Part shown: positions 1-4,231 of the stretch, one piece after another
Layout of the letters: each line of letters starts with the position of its first letter
Numbering within the stretch: the first letter of the stretch is position 1
NCBI GenBank assembly: GCA_030838815.1
Contig: JAUZEX010000263.1
Span: 1-5,849, forward strand
From: Actinomycetota bacterium
Lineage (GTDB): Bacteria > Actinomycetota > Acidimicrobiia > IMCC26256 > BP-133
Direction of reading: 5' to 3'
Length of the DNA stretch: 5,849 bases
The notes under the pieces: model-generated
Database searches by the model: none
Told to the model about the DNA's origin: nothing
Seen by the model: only the letters and a program-made list of their open reading frames with translations
Made by a program: the position numbers and the translations under genes

Positions 1-95
1 ACGCCGGGACCGGCGATCAGCTTCTTCACCTGCTTCTGGCTCTTTCCACAGAAAGAGCACTTCAGCAGGTCCCCCCCATCGCCGAACTTGGCCAC
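1..95 (-). CDS. clpX: ATP-dependent Clp protease ATP-binding subunit ClpX (N-terminal fragment, cut by window edge)
   Basis: Only the first 31 codons are present; the gene continues past position 1. The visible peptide begins VAKFGDGGDLLKCSFCGKSQ and contains Cys13 and Cys16, the first CxxC pair of the ClpX zinc-binding domain, followed by the Lys-rich QKQVKKLIAGPG stretch typical of the family. This small zinc domain dimerises and recruits substrates and adaptors. The AAA+ unfoldase part, which forms the hexameric ring docking on ClpP, lies outside the window. The start is GTG at 95-93, supported by a GGGAGG ribosome binding site (plus-strand 103-108) seven bases upstream. It follows clpP by 29 bp with no terminator between, so it should share the tig-clpP transcript. 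Identity is near certain from this N-terminus and the position. Confidence 0.95.
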   Translation of the reverse strand, partial: MAKFGDGGDLLKCSFCGKSQKQVKKLIAGPG

Positions 96-124
96 CGGCC
101 CGCCTCCCGACCCGATTCCTGGAC

Positions 125-760
125 TCAGCTCACACCGGCGGCCGTGGCCACCGCAGCAAGCTCCCGGTTCGTGAGCACTTCGTCGATGACGCCGTACTCC
201 TTGCTCTCCTCGGCGCTCATGATGAAGTCGCGGTCGGAGTCACGGTGGATGCGGTCGATCGTCTGGCCCGTGTGGTGGGCCAGGATCTCCTCCAGCAGCG
301 TCTTCATGCGGATGATCTCTTTGGCCTGGATCTCGATGTCGACGGCCTGGCCGGCGGCACCACCGTGGGGCTGGTGAATGAGGATCCGGGCGTGCGGCAG
401 GGCGAAGCGCTTGCCGTGCGAGCCGGCGGCCAGCAGCACGGCGGCGGCCGAGGCGGCCTGCCCGATGCAGATGGTGCGGACGTCGCACTTGATGTACTGC
501 ATCGTGTCGTAGATGGCGAAGAGACCGGTGATCTCACCGCCCGGCGAGTTGATGTAGATGCTGACGTCCTGGTCCGGGTTCTCGCTCTCGAGGTGGAGGA
601 GCTGGGCGCTGACCAGGTTGGCGACGGTGTCGTCGATCGGCGTGCCCAGGAAGATGATCCGTTCCTTGAGGAGCCGGGAGTAGAGGTCGAAGGCCCGCTC
701 GCCCCGGTTCGTCTGCTCGATCACCGTCGGGACGAGGTAGTTCTTGATCCGCTCAGTCAC
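125..760 (-). CDS. clpP: ATP-dependent Clp protease proteolytic subunit ClpP (ClpP2-like), 211 aa
   Basis: This is the serine peptidase (family S14) that forms the two-ring 14-mer degradation chamber in the cytoplasm, fed by ClpX or ClpC. The catalytic triad is complete: Ser104 in GQAASAAA, His129 in LIHQPHGG and Asp178 in HRDSDRDF. Spacing between the three (25 and 49 residues) matches E. coli ClpP. The INSPGGEITG strand and the HTGQ handle segment are also present, and length is normal. The active-site segment GQAASAAAVLLAAG and the preceding AIYDTMQY are as I recall them from mycobacterial ClpP2, whereas ClpP1 has Met after the Ser. The GTG start at 760-758 overlaps the tig stop as GTGA, and GGAGGAG (plus-strand 769-775) lies eight bases upstream inside tig, so translation is probably coupled. 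No second ClpP is seen in this locus. Confidence 0.97.
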   Translation of the reverse strand: MTERIKNYLVPTVIEQTNRGERAFDLYSRLLKERIIFLGTPIDDTVANLVSAQLLHLESENPDQDVSIYINSPGGEITGLFAIYDTMQYIKCDVRTICIGQAASAAAVLLAAGSHGKRFALPHARILIHQPHGGAAGQAVDIEIQAKEIIRMKTLLEEILAHHTGQTIDRIHRDSDRDFIMSAEESKEYGVIDEVLTNRELAAVATAAGVS

Positions 761-2124
761 GACTGTGACTCCTCCTCGGGGTCTTCCGCCGGTGCTTCCG
801 GAGCAGGCTCTGGGAGCGAAATATCGAGGGGCTTTCCCTCCTCGTCGACCACAGTGGCGTGGTCCACCAGGAACTGCAGGGCCTTCCCTCGGGACAATTC
901 AGAGCGTACCGCCTGGAGACCCTGGCCGCGTTCGATCTCTTTCCTCAGCTGAGCCGGTTTGCGCCCACTTCGCTCGGCCGCGCGGGCGATTTCCGCCTCG
1001 ACCTCCTCGTCGTCGGCGACGATCTGCTCGGCGGCCACCACCGACCGCAGCGCCAGGTCGGCCTTGACCGCCTTGGTGGATTCGAGCCGGACGTCGGCGA
1101 TGAGCTGGTCCTGCGTCACGCCCGTGGCCATCAGGTACTGCTCGACGGTGGCGCCCTGCTCCTCGAGCCGGTGGACCAGATTGTGGAGGCGGCGCTCCAT
1201 CTCCTCCTGGACGAGCGGTTCGGGGATGTCGACGGCCACCTTGGCCCCGACGGCGGCGAGCACCTTGTCCCTCACCGCCAGGTGGGCCTGGATCCGGCGC
1301 ACGTTCTCCATCCGGGCCCGGATGTCGCCCCGCAGCTGCTCGACGGTGTCGAACTCGCTCGCCTCCCGGACCCACTCGTCCGTGAGGTCGGGCAGGACCT
1401 TGCGCTTGGTCTCCTTGACCAGAACCTGGAAGGCGACTTCTTCCCCGGCCCGGTCGCCCCAGCGGGCGGGGAGCTCGTCGTTGAACTTGAGCATGTCGCC
1501 CGGCCGCTTGCCCTCGAGCTCCTCGTCGAGCTTGGGCACGACCAGCTCCGAGCCCACCTCGTAGAGGAAGTCGCTGACCGTCAGGCCGGGAACCTCCTCG
1601 TCGTGGATGTAGCCCTTGATGTTGAGCTGGGCGTAGTCGCCCTTGCCCAGGGGGGTGGTCGACTCCTCGAGGTCGGCGAACCGCTCCCGCAGGCCGTCGA
1701 TCTGCACGTCGATCTCCGGGTCGAGGACTGATGGGTCCTCGATGGTGATCTGGAGGGCGTCGTAGCCCTCGATCTCGACCTGGGGTCGCACCTCGACGAC
1801 GGCGTCGAACTCGACGTCGCCCTCGTCCTGCCCGCCGGTGATCTCGAACTCCGGCGCGGCGATCGTGTCGAGGTCTTCGGCCTCGATGGCCTTGAGGTAG
1901 TAATCGGGCACCGAGTCCCGGATGGCCTGCTCCCGGGCGATCTCCAGGCCCAGGTGGGCTTCGAGGAGCCGGCGGGGCGCTTTCCCGGGCCGGAAGCCGG
2001 GGATCCGGACTTCACGGGCCAGCTTGCGGAAGGCGGCGTCGATGGCCGACTCGAACTCGCTGGCGGGGACGGCGACCCGGAGGCGGACCTTGTTGCCCTC
2101 CAGCGCTTCGACAGTGGTTTCCAT
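757..2124 (-). CDS. tig: Trigger factor, ribosome-associated chaperone/prolyl isomerase, 455 aa
   Basis: Trigger factor binds near the ribosomal exit tunnel and shields emerging chains. The N-terminal ribosome-binding domain (about residues 1-115) carries the signature GFRPGKAP at residues 43-50, the same position as in E. coli. An FKBP-type peptidyl-prolyl isomerase domain spans about 155-245 (GDYAQLNIKGYIHDEEVPG, then YEVGSELVVPKLDEEL). The helical C-terminal arm domain runs from about 250 to 425. A Pro/Glu-rich acidic tail (about 428-455) follows, a common ending in actinobacterial members. The ATG at 2124-2122 is the natural start because the N-terminal strand begins METTVEALEG. No purine-rich Shine-Dalgarno is visible before it, so a very short or absent leader is possible. 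It begins 50 bp after the P450 stop and overlaps clpP by 4 bp. Identity is secure. Confidence 0.97.
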   Translation of the reverse strand: METTVEALEGNKVRLRVAVPASEFESAIDAAFRKLAREVRIPGFRPGKAPRRLLEAHLGLEIAREQAIRDSVPDYYLKAIEAEDLDTIAAPEFEITGGQDEGDVEFDAVVEVRPQVEIEGYDALQITIEDPSVLDPEIDVQIDGLRERFADLEESTTPLGKGDYAQLNIKGYIHDEEVPGLTVSDFLYEVGSELVVPKLDEELEGKRPGDMLKFNDELPARWGDRAGEEVAFQVLVKETKRKVLPDLTDEWVREASEFDTVEQLRGDIRARMENVRRIQAHLAVRDKVLAAVGAKVAVDIPEPLVQEEMERRLHNLVHRLEEQGATVEQYLMATGVTQDQLIADVRLESTKAVKADLALRSVVAAEQIVADDEEVEAEIARAAERSGRKPAQLRKEIERGQGLQAVRSELSRGKALQFLVDHATVVDEEGKPLDISLPEPAPEAPAEDPEEESQS

Positions 2125-2134
2125 GAGGCCGGGA

Positions 2135-2140
2135 AGTGTA
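2135..2140 (-). promoter_or_regulatory. Candidate -10 element for tig-clpP-clpX
   Basis: On the minus strand the 50-bp gap before tig contains TACACT, which fits the actinobacterial TAnnnT form of a -10 box. It ends ten bases before the tig ATG, so transcription would start within a few bases of the start codon. This would agree with the lack of a Shine-Dalgarno sequence. No convincing -35 element is visible at the usual distance. It is a weak call from one hexamer; read-through from the P450 gene is the alternative. Confidence 0.3.
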
Positions 2141-2174
2141 ACAGCGGCCCCTGTAGGGACTGGGGGACGGGCGT

Positions 2175-3428
2175 TCAGCGAGGCGTGAAGCGCACCGGCA
2201 GCGCATCGAAGCCGCGGATGGCGAGGCCGGGGTTGCGGACGGGCTCCCCGGCCGGTTCGACCCGGGCGAACCGGTCGACGAGGCCCTCGAAGATCAGCTG
2301 CCCCTCCATCCGGGCCAGGCGGGCTCCGAGGCAGAAGTGGAGGCCCCAGGCGAAAGCGAGGTGCAGGTTGTCGGGCCGGCCGACGTCGAAGCGGTCGGGG
2401 TGGGCGAAGCGGGCGGGGTCGCGATTGGCGGCGGCCAGGAGGACCAGGACGACGTCGCCGGCCGCGAGCTCGTGCCCGTCCAGCTCGAAAGGCTCGAGCA
2501 CGTTGCGGTGAACGAACTGGACCGGCGAGTCGAAGCGGAGGATCTCCTCGACGGCGGCCGGAGCGAGCTCGGGCTGCGCCCAGAGGCGGGCCTGCTCGGC
2601 GGGGTGGTCGAACAGGGCGGTGAGCCCGTTGCCGATCAGGTTCGTGGTGGTGAGGAACCCGGCGAAGAAGAGCAGGGTCACCGTGGAGAAGAGCTCGTCC
2701 TCGCTGAGGAGCCCGTCGTCGGACTGGGCGACGAAGTACGACAGCAGGTCGTCGGCCGGCTCCTTGCGCCGGCGGGCGATGAGCTCGAGGAAGTAGGCGT
2801 CGAGCTCGTCGCCGGCCCGCTCCACCTCGGCCAGCTCATCGGGGGAGCGCTTGAAGGAGTCGGAGGAGACGAGGGTGCGCATGAGCGGCCGGAACCAGGC
2901 CCGGTCCTCCTCCGGGACCCCGATCATCTCCCCGACGACGGTGACCGGCATGGGGAAGGCCAGCTCAGCCATAACGTCGGCTTCGCCCAGTGCCGCCAGG
3001 CGGTCGAGCCGCTCGGCGACGATGGCCGCCACCCGGGACCGGAGGGCGTTCATGGCGGGCGGGATGAAGGCCCCCTTGGCCGCCCCCCGCAGCCGGGTGT
3101 GCTCGGGCGGATTGGCCGTGATCATCGACCTCCGCGCGCGGCGCCGCCGCGCCAGCCGGACCCGCTCCGGGTCGACGCCATGGCGGGGCACGATGAACTG
3201 GTCGTTCTTGCCGATGCGGGGATCGCCCAGCACCTCACGGCAGGCGTCGAAGCCCGACACGTACCAGACCCCGTCGAGGCCGCTGCGGTGGATGGGCGCC
3301 ACCGTCCGGAGCTGGCGGTACAACCCGTAAGGGTCGGAGTGCCCCTCCGGCGTGGCCGTGATCCGGTGAATCAGGGCGTCGGGATCCGTGGTCCCCGTCG
3401 CCTCCAGCTGGTGGGTCGTCACCGTCAC
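2175..3428 (-). CDS. Cytochrome P450 (bacterial class I type), 417 aa
   Basis: This is a soluble heme-thiolate monooxygenase, normally supplied with electrons by a ferredoxin and a reductase; neither is encoded here. The heme-binding loop is FAWGLHFCLG (residues 359-368), with Cys366 as the thiolate ligand and His364 in its usual place. The K-helix ExxR is E295-R298, and the C-helix region reads NPPEHTRLR (106-114). The I-helix motif reads AGFLTT (256-261): Thr260 is kept, but the acid expected before it is Leu259. Length is normal and there is no membrane anchor. An upstream GTG at 3467 would add 13 residues. I chose the GTG at 3428 because GGAGG sits seven bases before it and the added residues (TRRAGCDAGGAE) look non-family. 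The substrate cannot be told from sequence. It runs the same way as tig, 50 bp upstream of it. Confidence 0.95.
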   Translation of the reverse strand: MTVTTHQLEATGTTDPDALIHRITATPEGHSDPYGLYRQLRTVAPIHRSGLDGVWYVSGFDACREVLGDPRIGKNDQFIVPRHGVDPERVRLARRRRARRSMITANPPEHTRLRGAAKGAFIPPAMNALRSRVAAIVAERLDRLAALGEADVMAELAFPMPVTVVGEMIGVPEEDRAWFRPLMRTLVSSDSFKRSPDELAEVERAGDELDAYFLELIARRRKEPADDLLSYFVAQSDDGLLSEDELFSTVTLLFFAGFLTTTNLIGNGLTALFDHPAEQARLWAQPELAPAAVEEILRFDSPVQFVHRNVLEPFELDGHELAAGDVVLVLLAAANRDPARFAHPDRFDVGRPDNLHLAFAWGLHFCLGARLARMEGQLIFEGLVDRFARVEPAGEPVRNPGLAIRGFDALPVRFTPR

Positions 3429-3435
3429 TTCGGCA

Positions 3436-3440
3436 CCTCC
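3436..3440 (-). promoter_or_regulatory. Ribosome binding site of the P450 gene
   Basis: The minus strand reads GGAGG here, separated by seven bases from the GTG at 3428-3426. This spacing is ideal, and it places the site inside the 13-codon extension offered by the upstream GTG at 3467. It is the main reason for choosing the shorter protein. Confidence 0.75.
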
Positions 3441-3500
3441 TGCGTCGCATCCGGCCCGACGTGTCACAGGATGCCACTTTTCACTAATGCCGCAAAGTAC

Positions 3501-3526
3501 CTCTTTCGCTTACGGACGCGAAAGAG
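3501..3526 (-). other. Perfect 9-bp inverted repeat upstream of the P450 gene
   Basis: CTCTTTCGC (3501-3509) pairs with GCGAAAGAG (3518-3526) around an 8-base loop. It lies 73 bp before the P450 start and shares three bases (3524-3526) with the arm of the larger hairpin at 3524-3558. The two structures therefore cannot both form completely. It could be part of the terminator of the preceding gene, an operator, or a leader structure of the P450 transcript. Confidence 0.6.
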
Positions 3527-3558
3527 CGGCCGGCGCCCGTCGGGCGCAGCGGCCGCTC
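3524..3558 (-). terminator. Strong GC-rich hairpin, probable terminator after the 129-aa gene
   Basis: An outer 8-bp stem (GAGCGGCC 3524-3531 with GGCCGCTC 3551-3558) encloses an inner 6-bp stem (GCGCCC 3533-3538 with GGGCGC 3542-3547) with a three-base loop. It lies 24 bp after the stop codon of the small gene at 3583. On the minus transcript it is followed by only three U residues before CGC, so it resembles the T-poor terminators of actinobacteria and not a classical one. Partial read-through into the P450 gene is possible. Confidence 0.6.
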
Positions 3559-3582
3559 GTTCGAAGACGGGCTGGCTGAGGG

Positions 3583-3972
3583 CTAGGCGGCGTTCTCGTC
3601 GGACGTGACGAGGTCGGCCTCGGGGGCGTCCTCGACGGCCGGGGCGTCGATCCGGGCGATCGCCTGCGACCACCCAGAGGTCGGGTAGCGGTTGGCGAGC
3701 TCGTTCAGGTCGCGGCGCATGCGGTCGCCGTGGCCGGCCTCCTCGAGGGTGGTCAGCATGCCGAAGAACTCGTCGGACGCGACCTTGAAGCGGCGGGTCT
3801 TCCCGTCCCGGGGGTCGAGGATGTAGGCGTGCGTACCGCCCCCGAGCGGGACGATCCGCGGGGCGTCAGCGGCGGCGATGAACTCAGCCTTGCCCCCGCC
3901 CGTCCGCATCGACGCCCGGGCCGTCTTCGACTGAACGGCGCCGTCGTCCTTCTTCTTGACCTTTCCCGCCAT
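3583..3972 (-). CDS. Uncharacterised small protein, 129 aa
   Basis: I do not recognise the family. The protein starts MAGKVKKKDDGAVQSK, a basic, probably disordered tail. A compact-looking core follows at about residues 29-108: an LGGGTHAYILDPRDGKTRRF stretch that reads as beta strands, then VASDEFFGMLTTLEEAG and a helix-like RMRRDLNELANRYP. The end is acidic (PAVEDAPEADLVTSDENAA). There is no signal peptide, membrane segment or Cys, so it is likely cytoplasmic. Codon use is GC-rich like its neighbours. The frame stays open back to an ATG at 4200. I start at 3972 because GGAG sits eight bases before it, a good promoter lies at 4016-4044, and the upstream part contains ATA-TTT-TTT codons unlike the rest. 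An ATG two codons earlier (3978) is only two bases from the same GGAG. Its own promoter and terminator suggest a single-gene unit. Confidence 0.75.
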   Translation of the reverse strand: MAGKVKKKDDGAVQSKTARASMRTGGGKAEFIAAADAPRIVPLGGGTHAYILDPRDGKTRRFKVASDEFFGMLTTLEEAGHGDRMRRDLNELANRYPTSGWSQAIARIDAPAVEDAPEADLVTSDENAA

Positions 3973-3980
3973 CTCCATCT

Positions 3981-3984
3981 CTCC
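3981..3984 (-). promoter_or_regulatory. Ribosome binding site of the 129-aa gene
   Basis: The minus strand reads AGAGGAGAG at 3979-3987. Its GGAG core (3981-3984) is eight bases from the ATG at 3972 but only two bases from the ATG at 3978, which favours the MAGK start. Confidence 0.65.
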
Positions 3985-4015
3985 TCTGTGATCGCGGCGC
4001 GCGTTGCGCCAAAAA

Positions 4016-4044
4016 AATATTGTTTCGGCGGCGGGAGCTGTCCA
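4016..4044 (-). promoter_or_regulatory. Candidate sigma-70-type promoter of the 129-aa gene
   Basis: On the minus strand TGGACA (4039-4044; five of six match TTGACA) is followed after exactly 17 bp by AATATT (4016-4021; four of six match TATAAT). A run of seven T then leads towards the gene, in one of the few AT-rich spots of the window. Transcription would start near 4009, giving a leader of roughly 35-40 bases before the ATG at 3972. The match is good for so GC-rich a sequence but remains a prediction. Confidence 0.5.
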
Positions 4045-4126
4045 GGCGCTGGGCTCGCTCCGTACCCGGTGATGCGGTAGTTCTGTCCCTTTCTCGGCAG
4101 CCTTGCCGCCGTACTTGAGGGACATC

Positions 4127-4140
4127 ACGGAGCGGCTCCG
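4127..4140. repeat. Near-palindrome with an inverted partner at 4056-4063
   Basis: CGGAGC and GCTCCG flank a single G at 4128-4140. The octamer ACGGAGCG (4127-4134) has an exact inverted copy, CGCTCCGT, at 4056-4063. Both lie upstream of the candidate -35 at 4039-4044, where an activator or repressor site might lie. Such short GC-rich repeats also arise by chance, so the call is tentative. Confidence 0.35.
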
Positions 4141-4169
4141 CCAGAGGGCAAATGTAGCGGAACGCGCCG

Positions 4170-4219
4170 GCACCGCCGGACGCACCCACTGGGGGCGCAT
4201 CCGGCGATGCCGGCGGTGC
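4170..4219 (-). terminator. 10-bp inverted repeat after the CHRD gene, possible terminator
   Basis: GCACCGCCGG (4170-4179) and CCGGCGGTGC (4210-4219) form a perfect 10-bp stem around a 30-base loop, beginning 12 bp after the stop codon of the CHRD gene. A shorter hairpin, CCGGC-GAT-GCCGG (4201-4213), overlaps one arm. No U tract follows on the minus strand, so termination is likely inefficient or factor-dependent if it occurs. The inverted repeat itself is certain; its function is inferred. Confidence 0.45.
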
Positions 4220-4231
4220 TACCCGTTGGAC

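Noticed and set aside
245..952. Plus-strand open frame of 235 codons opposite clpP and the end of tig
   Set aside because: It is antisense to a verified ClpP with an intact catalytic triad and spans two real genes. Its composition is that of an antisense shadow.
859..1731. Plus-strand open frame of 290 codons opposite tig
   Set aside because: The minus strand encodes full-length trigger factor with its signature motif. The plus frame is Leu/Asp/Gly-rich with no recognisable domain and no ribosome binding site.
3429..3467. Longer P450 N-terminus from the GTG at 3467
   Set aside because: There is no suitable ribosome binding site before it, whereas GGAGG stands seven bases before the GTG at 3428.
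2337..3608. Plus-strand open frame of 423 codons opposite the P450 gene
   Set aside because: It is a by-product of GC-rich codons on the minus strand. Its protein is a Gly/Val/Glu/Arg-rich mixture without motifs, while the minus frame encodes a complete P450.
4011..4017. Run of seven A/T as the U-tract of a terminator
   Set aside because: No stable hairpin stands on the correct side of it for any upstream gene. It fits better as the AT-rich spacer after a -10 box.
3973..4200. Longer form of the 129-aa protein from the ATG at 4200 or 4125
   Set aside because: The extension crosses a promoter-like AT-rich stretch with ATA-TTT-TTT codons, and the ribosome binding site favours 3972. A GGAG ten bases before the ATG at 4125 keeps that option faintly open.
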